From the NCBI GenBank assembly GCA_024803745.1, contig JANJXV010001829.1, forward strand, positions 1-64,000: a DNA stretch of 64,000 bases, in the 5' to 3' direction. Every line of letters starts with the position of its first letter. The first letter of the stretch is position 1. Below, one piece after another: positions 10,915-21,640 of this stretch. The notes beneath the pieces are model-generated. The model was not told the origin of the DNA. It searched no databases and saw only the letters and a list, made by a program, of their open reading frames with translations. The translations under genes were made by a program, and so were the position numbers. Source of the DNA: Megascapheus bottae (lineage: Eukaryota > Chordata > Mammalia > Rodentia > Geomyidae).

Positions 10915-13900
10915 AATGGAGGTGTGTGAAGTCAGAATGGAGGTGTGTGAAGTCATAGAATGGAGGTGTGTGAAGTCAGAATGGAGGTGTGTGAACTCAT
11001 AGATTGGAGGTGTGTGAAGTCACAGTGGAGGTGTGTGAAGTCATAGAATGTAGGTGTGTGAAGTCACAGAATGGAGGTGTGTGAAGTCATAGAATGGATG
11101 TTTGTGAAGTAAGAATGAAGGTGTGTTAAGTCATAGAATGGAGGAGTGTGAAGTCATAGAATGGAGGTGTGTGAAGTCATAGAATGGAGGTGTGTAAAGT
11201 CATAATATATGTGTGTGAATTCACAGAATGGAGGTGTGTGAAGTCACTTAATGGAGGTGTCTGAAGTCAAAATTGTGGAGTGTGAAGTCACAAATGGAGA
11301 TGTGAAGTCAGAATTTAGCTGTGTGAAAGCATACAATGGAGGTGTGTGAAGTCAAAGAATGGAGGTGTGTGAAGTCAAAGAATGGAGGTGTGTGAAGTCA
11401 TAGAATGGAGGTGTGTGAAGTCATAGATTGGAGGTGTGTGAAGTCATAGAATGAAGGTGTGTGAAGTCACAGAATGAATGTGTGTTAACTCACACAATGG
11501 AGGTGTGTGAACTCAGAATGGAAGTGTGTGAAGTCCCAGAATGGAGGTGTGGGAAGTCATAGAATGGAGGTGTGTGAAGTCACAGAATGGAGATGTGTGA
11601 ATTCATAGAATGGAGGTGTGTGAAGTCATAGAATGGAGGTGTGTGAAGTCACAGAATGGAGGTGTGTGAAGTCAGAGAATGTCGTGTGTGAAGTCACAGA
11701 ATGGAGGTGTGTGAACTTACAATGGAGGTGTGTGAAGTCAAAGAAAGGAAGTGTGTGAAGCCATAGAATGGAGGTGTGTGAAGCCAGAATTGAGGTGTGT
11801 GAAGTCACCGAATTTAGGTGTGTGAACTCAGAATGTAGGTGTGTGAAGTCACAGAATGGAGGTTTGTGAAGTCATAGATTGGAGGTGTGTGAAGTCATAG
11901 AATGGATGTTTCTGAAGTAGAATGAAGGTGTGTGAAGTCACAGAATGGAGGTGTGTGAAGTCAAAATGGAGGTGTTTGAACTCATAAAATGGAGATGTGT
12001 GAAGTCATGGAATGGAGGTCTGTGAAGTCACAATGGAGGTGTGTGAAGTCATAGAATGGAGGTGTGTGAAGTCCCCGAATGGAGGTGTGTGAAGTCATAG
12101 AATGGAGCTGTGTGAAGTCAGATTGGAGGTGTGTGAAGTCACAGAATGGAGGGAGGTGTGTGATCACAGAATGGAGGTGTGTGAAGTCACAGAATGGAGG
12201 TGTTTGAAGTCATAGAATGGAGGTATGTGAAGTCATAGAATGGAGGTGTGTGAAGTCATAATGGAGGTGTGTGAAGTCACAGAATTGAGGTGTGTGAAGT
12301 CACAGAATGGAGGTGTTTGAAGTCATAGAATGGAGGTGTGTGAAGTCATAGAATGGAGGTGTGTGAATTCATAGATTGGATGTTTGTGAAGTAAGAATGA
12401 AGGTGTGTTAAGTCATAGAATGGAGGTGTGTGAAGGCCCAGAATGGAGGTGTGTAAAGTCATAGAATGGAGCTGTGTGAAGTCAGAATGGAGGTGTGTGA
12501 AGTCATAGAATGGAGGTGTGGGAAGTCATGGAATGGAGGTGTGTGAAGTCACAGAATGGAGGTGTGTGAAGTCAAAGAATGGAAGTGTCTAACGTCATAG
12601 AATGGAGGTGTGTGAATTCATAGAATGGAGGTGTGTGAACTCATAGAATGGAGGTGTGTGAAGTCACAGAATTGATGTTTGTGAAGTTAGCATGGAGGTG
12701 TGTGAACTCAGAATGGAGGTGTGTGAAGACATAGAACGGAGGTGTGTGAAGTCATAGAATGGTTGTGTGTTAAGTCATAGAATGGAGGTGTGTGAAGTCA
12801 CAGAATTGATGTTTGTGAAGTCAGAATGGAGGTGTGTGAACTCACAATGGAGGTGTGTGAAGTCAGAGAATGGAGGTGTGTGAAGTCACAGAACTGATGT
12901 TTGTGAAGTAAGAATGGAGGTGTGTGAAGTCAGAATGGAGGTGTGTGAAGTCATAGAATGGAGGAATGTGAAGTCACAACTCAGTTGTGTGAACTCATAG
13001 AATGGAGGTGTGTGAAGTCACAGAATGGAGGTGTGTGAAGTCGTAGAATGGAGGTGTGTGAAGTCATAGAATGGAGGTGTGTGAGGTCATAGAATGGAGG
13101 TGGGTGAAGTCATAATGGAGGTGTGTGAAGTCACAGAATTGAGGTGTGTGAAGTCACAGAATGGAGGTGTTTGAAGTCATGGAATGGAGGTGTGTGAAAT
13201 CATAGAATGGAGGTGTGTGAATTCATAGAATGGATGTTTCTGAAGTAAGAATGAAGTTGTGTTAAGTTATAGAATGGAGGTGTGTGAAGGCCCAGAATGG
13301 AGGTGTGTAAAGTCATAGAAGGGAGCTGTGTGAAGTCAGAATGGAGGTGTGTGAAGTCATAGAATGGAGGTGTGTGAACTCACAATGGAGGTATGTGAAG
13401 TCAAAGAATGGAGGTGTGTGAAGTCAAAGAATGGATGTGTGTGAAGTCATAGAATGGAGATGTGTGAAGTCACAGAATTGATGTTTGTGAAGTTAGAATG
13501 GAGGTGTGAAAACTCAGAATGGAGGTTTGTGAAGTCATAGAATGGAGGTGTATGAAGTCATGGAATGTAGGTGTGGGAAGTCAAAGAATGGAGGTGTGTG
13601 AAGTCAAACAATGGAGGTGTGTGAAGTCACAGAATGGAGGTGTGTGAAGTCACAGAATGGAAGTGTGTGAAGTCAAAATGGATGTGTGTGAAGTCACAGA
13701 ATGGAGGTGTGTGAAGTCACAGAATGGAGGTGTGTGAAGTCAAAATTGTGGAGTGTGAAGTCACAAATGGAGATGTGAAGTCAGAATTTAGCTGTGTGAA
13801 ATCATAGAACGGAGGTGTGTGAAGTCAAATTATGGAGGTGTGCGAAGTCAAAGGATGGAGGCGTGTGAAGTCATAGAATGGAGGTGTGTGAAGTCATAGA

Positions 13901-16802
13901 ATGGAGGTGTGTGAAGTCATAGAATGAAGGTGTGTGAAGTCACAGAATGAAGGTGTGTTAAGTCACAGAATGGAGGTGTGTGAACTCAGAATGGAGGTGT
14001 GTGAATTCCCAGAATGGATTTGTGGGAAGTCACAGAATGGAGGTGTGTGAAGTCATAGAATGGAGGTGTGTGAAGTCACAGAATTTAGGTGTGTGAAGTC
14101 ACCGAATAGAGGTGTGTGAAGTCACAGAATGGATGTGCGTGAAGTCAAACAATAAAGGAGTGTGAAGTCACGGAATGGAGGTCTGTGAAGTCATAGAATG
14201 GAGGTGTGTTAAGTCATAGAATGGAGGTGTGTTAAGTCATAGAATGGAGGTGTGTTAAGTCATAGAATGGAGGTGTGTGAAGTCATAGAATGAAGGTGTG
14301 TGAAGTCAAAATGGAGGTGTGTGAAGTCACAGAATGGAGGTGTGGGAAGTCACAGAATGAATGTGTGTTAACTCACAGAATGGAGGTGTGTGAACTCAGA
14401 ATGGAGGTGTGTGAAGTCCCAGAATGGAGGTGTGTGAAGTCACAGAATGGAGTTGTGTGAAGTCACAGAATGTCGTGTGTGAAGTCACAGAATGGAGGTG
14501 TGTGAACTCACAATGGAGGTGTGTGAAGTCAAAGAAAGGAAGTGTGTGAAGTCATAGAATGGAGGTGTGTGAAGCCAGAATTGAGGTGTGTGAAGTCACC
14601 GAATTTAGGTGTGTGAAATCAGAATGTAGGTGTGTGAAGTCACAGAATGGAGGTTTGTGAAGTCATAGATTGGAGGTGTGTGAAGTCATAGAATGGATGT
14701 TTCTGAAGTAGAATGAAGGTGTGTGAAGTCACAGAATGGAGGTGTGTGAAGTCAAAATGGAGGTGTGTGAACTCATAAAATGGAGATGTGTGAAGTCATG
14801 GAATGGAGGTGTGTGAAGTCCAAAAATGGAGGTGTGTGAAGTCAAACAATGGTGGTGTGTGAAGTCACAGAATGGAGGTGTGTGAAGTCAAAGAATGGAA
14901 GTGTGTGAAGTCAAAATGGAGGTGTGTTTAGTCACAGAATGAAGGTGTGTGAAGTCACAGAACGGAGGTGTGTGAAGTCATAGAATGGAGGTGTGTGAAC
15001 TCACAGAATGGAGGTGTGTGAATTCACAGAATGGAGGTGCGTAAAGTCACAGAATGGAGGTGTGTGAACTCACAATGGAGGTGTGTGAAGTCACAGAATG
15101 GAGGCGTGTGAAGTCAAACAATAGAGGAGTGTGAAGGCACAGAATGGATGTCTGTGAAGTCATAGAATTGAGGTGTGTTAAGTCACAGAATGGAGGTGTG
15201 TGAAGTCAGAGAATGGAGGTATGTGAACTCAGAATGGAGGTGTGTGAAGTCACAGAACGGAGATTTGTGAAGTCACAGAATGGAGGTGTGTGAACTCATA
15301 GAATGGAGTTGTGTGAAGTCAAAGAATGGAGGTGTGTGAAGTCAAAGAATGGAAGTGTGTGAAGTCATAGAATGGAGGTGTGTGAATTCATAGAATGGAG
15401 GTGTGTGAAGTCATAGAATGGAGGTGTGTGAAGTCACAGAATTGATGTTTGTGAAGTTAGAATGGAGGTGTGTGAACTCAGAATGGAGGTGTGTGAAGAC
15501 ATAGAACGGAGGTGTGTGAAGTCACAGAATGGAGGTGTGTGAAGTCATAGAATGGAGGTGTGTGAAGTCACAGAATTGATGTTTGTGAAGTAAGAATGGA
15601 GGTGTGTGAGCTCACAATGGAGGTGTGTGAAGTCAGAGAATGGAGGTGTGTGAAGTCACAGAATTGATGTTTGTGAAGTAAGAATGGAGGTGTGTGAAGT
15701 CAGAATGGAGGTGTGTGAAGTCATAGAATGGAGGAGTGTGAAGTCACAATGCAGGTGTGTGAACTCATAGAATGGAGATGTGTGAAGTCACAGAATGGAG
15801 GTGTGTGAAGTCGTAGAATGGAGGTGTGTGAAGTCATAGAATGGAGGTGTGTGAAGTCATAGAATGGAGGTGTGTGAAGTCATAAACTGGAGGTTTGTGA
15901 AGTCATAGAATGGAGGTGTGTGAAGTCATAGAATGGATGTTTCTGAAGTAAGAATATAGGTGTGTGAAGTCATAGAATGGAGGTCTGTGAAGTCAAAATG
16001 ATCGTGTGTGAACTCATAGAATGGATGTTTGTGAACTGATAGAATGGAGGTGTGTGAAGTCATGGAATGGAGGTGTGTGAAGTCAAAGAATGGAGGTGTG
16101 TGAAGTCAAACAATGCAGGTGTGTGAAGTCACAGAATGGAGGTGTGTGAAGTCACAGAATGGAAGTATGTGAAGTCAAAATGGATGTGTGTGAAGTCACA
16201 GAATGGAGGTGTGTGAAGTCACTTAATGGAGGTGTCTGAAGTCAAAATTGTGGAGTGTGAAGTCACAAATGGAGATGTGAAATCAGAATTTAGCTGTGTG
16301 AAATCATACAATGGAGGTGTGTGAAGTCAAAGAATGGAGGTGTGCGAAGTCAAAGAATGGAGGTGTGTGAAGTCATAGATTGGAGGTGTGTGAAGTCATA
16401 GAATGAAGGTGTGTGAAGTCACAGAATGAATGTGTGTTTACTCACAGAATGGAGGTGTGTGAACTCAGAATGGAGGTGTGTGAAGTCCCAGAATGGAGGT
16501 GTGTGAAGTCACAGAATGGAGGTGTGTGAAGTCACAGAATGTCGTGTGTGAAGTCACAGAATGGAGGTGTGTGAACTCACAATGGAGGTGTGTGAAGTCA
16601 AAGAAAGGAAGTGTGTGAAGTCATAGAATGGAGGTGTGTGAAGCCAGAATTGAGGTGTGTGAAGTCACCGAATTTAGGTGTGTGAAATCAGAATGTAGGT
16701 GTGTGAAGTCACAGAATGGAGGTTTGTGAAGACATAGATTGGAGGTGTGTGAAGTCATAGAATGGATGTTTCTGAAGTAGAATGAAGGTGTGTGAAGTCA
16801 CA

Positions 16803-17323
16803 GAATGGAGGTGTGTGAAGTCAAAATGGAGGTGTGTGAACTCATAAAATGGAGATGTGTGAAGTCATGGAATGGAGGTGTGTGAAGTCCAAAAATGGAG
16901 GTGTGTGAAGTCAAACAATGGTGGTGTGTGAAGTCACAGAATGGAGGTGTGTGAAGTCAAAGAATGGAAGTGTGTGAAGTCAAAATGGAGGTGTGTTTAG
17001 TCACAGAATGAAGGTGTGTGAAGTCACAGAATGGAGGTGTGTGAAGTCATAGAATGGAGGTGTGTGAAGTCACAGAATGGAGGTGTGTGAATTCACAGAA
17101 TGGAGGTGCGTAAAGTCACAGAATGGAGGTGTGTGAACTCACAATGGAGGTGTGTGAAGTCACAGAATGGAGGCGTGTTAAGTCAAACAATAGAGGAGTA
17201 TGAAGGCACAGAATGGAGGTCTGTGAAGTCATAGAATTGAGGTGTGTTAAGTCACAGAATGGAGGTGTGTGAAGTCAGAGAATGGAGGTATGTGAACTCA
17301 GAATGGAGGTGTGTGAAGTCACA
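16803..17323 (+). repeat. 521-bp block absent from giant HOR copy 1
   Basis: Flanking offsets to copy 1 are 6367 on the left and 6888 on the right, so 521 bp is gained here or lost at about 10436. Both edges fall in identical GTCACAGAA units followed by CGGAG or TGGAG. Related sequence (GTCAAAATGG, then CTCATAAAATGGAGATG) is at about 8380-8900, which favours loss from copy 1 by exchange between two similar blocks. Exact breakpoints cannot be fixed inside the repeat. Confidence 0.75.
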
Positions 17324-18903
17324 GAACGGAGATTTGTGAAGTCATAGAATGGAGGTGTGTGAACTCATAGAATGGAGGTGTGTGAAGTCATGGAATGGAG
17401 GTGTGTGAAGTCAAAGAATGGAGGTGTGTGAAGTCAAACAATAACGGTGTCTGAAGTCACAGAATGGAGGTGTGTGAACTCATAGAATGGAGGTGTTTGA
17501 AGTCATGGAATGGAGGTGTGTGATGTCAAAGAATGGAGGTGTGTGAAGTCAAACAATAACGGTGTCTGAAGTCACAGAATGGAGGTGTGTGAAATCACAA
17601 AATGGAGGTTTGTGAAGTCAAAAAGGTGGTGTGTAGAGTCACAAATGGAGGTGTGTGAACTCATAGAATGGAGGTGTGTGAAGTCAAAGAATGGAGGTGT
17701 GTGAAGTCATCGAATGGAGGTGTGGGAAGTCATGGAATGGAGGTGTGTGAAGTCACAGAATGGAGGTGTGTGAAGTTAGAATGGAGATGTGTGAAGTCAT
17801 AGAATGGAGGTGTGTGAAGTCAGAATGGAGGTGTGTGAAGTCATAGAATGGAGGTGTGTGAAGTCAGAATGGAGGTGTGTGAACTCATAGATTGGAGGTG
17901 TGTGAAGTCACAGTGGAGGTGTGTGAAGTCATAGAATGTAGGTGTGTGAAGTCACAGAATGGAGGTGTGTGAAGTCATAGAATGGATGTTTGTGAAGTAA
18001 GAATGAAGGTGTGTTAAGTCATAGAATGGAGGAGTGTGAAGTCATAGAATGGAGGTGTGTGAAGTCATAGAATGGAGGTGTGTAAAGTCATAATATATGT
18101 GTGTGAATTCACAGAATGGAGGTGTGTGAAGTCACTTAATGGAGGTGTCTGAAGTCAAAATTGTGGAGTGTGAAGTCACAAATGGAGATGTGAAGTCAGA
18201 ATTTAGCTGTGTGAAATCATACAATGGAGGTGTGTGAAGTCAAAGAATGGAGGTGTGTGAAGTCAAAGAATGGAGGTGTGTGAAGTCATAGAATGGAGGT
18301 GTGTGAAGTCATAGATTGGAGGTGTGTGAAGTCATAGAATGAAGGTGTGTGAAGTCACAGAATGAATGTGTGTTAACTCACACAATGGAGGTGTGTGAAC
18401 TCAGAATGGAAGTGTGTGAAGTCCCAGAATGGAGGTGTGGGAAGTCATAGAATGGAGGTGTGTGAAGTCACAGAATGGAGATGTGTGAATTCATAGAATG
18501 GAGGTGTGTGAAGTCATAGAATGGAGGTGTGTGAAGTCACAGAATGGAGGTGTGTGAAGTCACAGAATGTCGTGTGTGAAGTCACAGAATGGAGGTGTGT
18601 GAACTTACAATGGAGGTGTGTGAAATCAAAGAAAGGAAGTGTGTGAAGTCATAGAATGGAGGTGTGTGAAGCCAGAATTGAGGTGTGTGAAGTCACCGAA
18701 TTTATGTGTGTGAACTCAGAATGTAGGTGTGTGAAGTCACAGAATGGAGGTTTGTGAAGTCATAGATTGGAGGTGTGTGAAGTCATAGAATGGATGTTTC
18801 TGAAGTAGAATGAAGGTGTGTGAAGTCACAGAATGGAGGTGTGTGAAGTCAAAATGGAGGTGTTTGAACTCATAAAATGGAGATGTGTGAAGTCATGGAA
18901 TGG
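16876..18903 (+). repeat. 2028-bp HOR, copy 1
   Basis: The offset to the next copy is 2028 at all anchors checked: ACAATAACGG 17439/19467, GTAATATAT-type unit 18091/20119, L1 start 17602/19630. The GTCGTGTGTG unit 16541/18569/20597 also keeps this offset just left of the formal start. About 115 bp (five units) are inserted between 16222 and 18135 relative to the earlier frame, so homology extends to the left but is no longer in register. Confidence 0.9.
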
Positions 18904-20931
18904 AGTTGTGTGAAGTCCAAAAATGGAGGAGTGTGAAGTCAAACAATGATGGTGTGTGAAGTCACAGAATGGAGGTGTGTGAAGTCAAAGAATGGAAGTG
19001 TGTGAAGTCAAAATGGAGGTGTGTTTAGTCACAGAATGAAGGTGTGTGAAGTCACAGAATAGAGGTGTGTGAAGTCATAGAATGGAGGTGTGTGAAGTCA
19101 CAGAATGGAGGTGTGTGAATTCACAGAATGGAGGTGCGAAAAGTCACAGAATGGAGGTGTGTCAACTCACAATGGAGGTGTGTGAAGTCACAGAATGGAG
19201 GCGTGTTAAGTCAAACAATAGAGGAGTATGAAGGCACAGAATGGAGGTCTGTGAAGTCATAGAATTGAGGTGTGTTAAGTCACAGAATGGAGGTGTGTGA
19301 AGTCAGAGAATGGAGGTATGTGAACTCAGAATGGAGGTGTGTGAAGTCACAGAACGGAGATTTGTGAAGTCATAGAATGGAGGTGTGTGAACTCATAGAA
19401 TGGAGGTGTGTGAAGTCATGGAATGGAGGTGTGTGAAGTCAAAGAATGGAGGTGTGTGAAGTCAAACAATAACGGTGTCTGAAGTCACAGAATGGAGGTG
19501 TGTGAACTCATAGAATGGAGGTGTTTGAAGTCATGGAATGGAGGTGTGTGATGTCAAAGAATGGAGGTGTGTGAAGTCAAACAATAACGGTGTCTGAAGT
19601 CACAGAATGGAGGTGTGTGAAATCACAAAATGGAGGTTTGTGAAGTCAAAAAGGTGGTGTGTAGAGTCACAAATGGAGGTGTGTGAACTCATAGAATGGA
19701 GGTGTGTGAAGTCAAAGAATGGAGGTGTGTGAAGTCATCGAATGGAGGTGTGGGAAGTCATGGAATGGAGGTGTGTGAAGTCACAGAATGGAGGTGTGTG
19801 AAGTTAGAATGGAGATGTGTGAAGTCATAGAATGGAGGTGTGTGAAGTCAGAATGGAGGTGTGTGAAGTCATAGAATGGAGGTGTGTGAAGTCAGAATGG
19901 AGGTGTGTGAACTCATAGATTGGAGGTGTGTGAAGTCACAGTGGAGGTGTGTGAAGTCATAGAATGTAGGTGTGTGAAGTCACAGAATGGAGGTGTGTGA
20001 AGTCATAGAATGGATGTTTGTGAAGTAAGAATGAAGGTGTGTTAAGTCATAGAATGGAGGAGTGTGAAGTCATAGAATGGAGGTGTGTGAAGTCATAGAA
20101 TGGAGGTGTGTAAAGTCATAATATATGTGTGTGAATTCACAGAATGGAGGTGTGTGAAGTCACTTAATGGAGGTGTCTGAAGTCAAAATTGTGGAGTGTG
20201 AAGTCACAAATGGAGATGTGAAGTCAGAATTTAGCTGTGTGAAATCATACAATGGAGGTGTGTGAAGTCAAAGAATGGAGGTGTGTGAAGTCAAAGAATG
20301 GAGGTGTGTGAAGTCATAGAATGGAGGTGTGTGAAGTCATAGATTGGAGGTGTGTGAAGTCATAGAATGAAGGTGTGTGAAGTCACAGAATGAATGTGTG
20401 TTAACTCACACAATGGAGGTGTGTGAACTCAGAATGGAAGTGTGTGAAGTCCCAGAATGGAGGTGTGGGAAGTCATAGAATGGAGGTGTGTGAAGTCACA
20501 GAATGGAGATGTGTGAATTCATAGAATGGAGGTGTGTGAATTCATAGAATGGAGGTGTGTGAAGTCACAGAATGGAGGTGTGTGAAGTCACAGAATGTCG
20601 TGTGTGAAGTCACAGAATGGAGGTGTGTGAACTTACAATGGAGGTGTGTGAAGTCAAAGAAAGGAAGTGTGTGAAGTCATAGAATGGAGGTGTGTGAAGC
20701 CAGAATTGAGGTGTGTGAAGTCACCGAATTTAGGTGTGTGAACTCAGAATGTAGGTGTGTGAAGTCACAGAATGGAGGTTTGTGAAGTCATAGATTGGAG
20801 GTGTGTGAAGTCATAGAATGGATGTTTCTGAAGTAGAATGAAGGTGTGTGAAGTCACAGAATGGAGGTGTGTGAAGTCAAAATGGAGGTGTTTGAACTCA
20901 TAAAATGAAGATGTGTGAAGTCATGGAATGG
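18904..20931 (+). repeat. 2028-bp HOR, copy 2
   Basis: Nearly identical to 16876-18903, with scattered point differences (for example TTTATGTGTG near 18700 versus TTTAGGTGTG near 20730). Its L1 module starts at 19630 and keeps the stop-containing older form. It also shares GTGATGTCAAAG and ACAATAACGGTGTCTG marker units with copy 1. Confidence 0.9.
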
Positions 20932-21640
20932 AGTTGTGTGAAGTCCAAAAATGGAGGAGTGTGAAGTCAAACAATGATGGTGTGTGAAGTCACAGAATGG
21001 AGGTGTGTGAAGTCAAAGAATGGAAGTGTGTGAAGTCAAAATGGAGGTGTGTTTAGTCACAGAATGAAGGTGTGTGAAGTCACAGAATAGAGGTGTGTGA
21101 AGTCATAGAATGGAGGTGTGTGAAGTCACAGAATGGAGGTGTGTGAATTCACAGAATGGAGGTGCGAAAAGTCACAGAATGGAGGTGTGTTAACTCACAA
21201 TGGAGGTGTGTGAAGTCACAGAATGGAGGCGTGTGAAGTCAAACAATAGAGGAGTGTGAAGGCACAGAATGGAGGTCTGTGAAGTCATAGAATTGAGGTG
21301 TGTTAAGTCACAGAATGGAGGGGTGTGAAGTCAGAATGGAGGTATGTGAAGTCAGAATGGAGGTGTGTGAAGTCACAGAACGGAGATTTGTGAAGTCATA
21401 GAATGGAGGTGTGTGAACTCATAGAATGGAGGTGTGTGAAGTCATGGAATGGAGGTGTGTGAAGTCAAAGAATGGAGGTGTGTGAAGTCAAACAGTAACC
21501 GTGTCTGAAGTCACAGAATGGAGGTGTGTGAACTCATAGAATGGAGGTGTTTGAAGTCATGGAATGGAGGTGTGTGATGTCAAAGAATGGAGGTGTGTGA
21601 AGTCAAACAATAACGGTGTCTGAAGTCACAGAATGGAGGT
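20932..21640 (+). repeat. 2028-bp HOR, copy 3 (partial, ~709 bp)
   Basis: It follows the previous copies through ACAGTAACCGTG (21493; ACAATAACGGTG in the others) and the second ACAATAACGG at about 21608. At about 21638 it leaves the HOR: after the GTCACAGAATGG unit it continues GTGTTTAGTCACATAATGG rather than GTGTGAAATCACAAAATGG. It therefore stops just before the position where L1 should be. Confidence 0.85.

Larger units (their letters stand above)
2621..12016 (+). repeat. Giant HOR copy 1 (start-to-start 9396 bp)
   Basis: Alignment with 12017 onward starts at GGTCTGTGAAGTCACAATGG (2621 and 12017). The offset is 9396-9397 through GGGAGG (2755/12151), GAAGGGAGCT (3921/13318) and GAATTGATG (4081/13478). 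It then falls to 6366 (GCGTGTGAAG 7495/13861) because copy 1 has about 3030 extra bases from the 2651- and 514-bp duplications. The 6366-6367 offset persists to about 10430 (ACTGGAGG 9521/15887; GTCGTGTGTG 10174/16541) and then jumps to 6888 because copy 1 lacks a 521-bp block. No gene is present. Confidence 0.88.
12017..18903 (+). repeat. Giant HOR copy 2 (6887 bp)
   Basis: This is the second copy of the sequence in 2621-12016. The length fits 9396 - 3030 + 521 = 6887. The left part (12017-13860) matches 2621-4440 and is the cleaner version, without the 2651- and 514-bp duplications. The right part (13861-18903) matches 7495-12016. It contains a 521-bp block at about 16803-17323 that is missing in copy 1 at about 10436. 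An L1 module starts at 17602. Confidence 0.88.

Noticed and set aside
11626..11808. Minus-strand frame of 60 codons (others at 11982-12167 and 21942-22166), a Thr/Ser/His/Leu-rich repeat peptide
   Set aside because: A low-complexity reading of the reverse of the repeat; the copies of the same region in other HORs are interrupted by stops or shifts.
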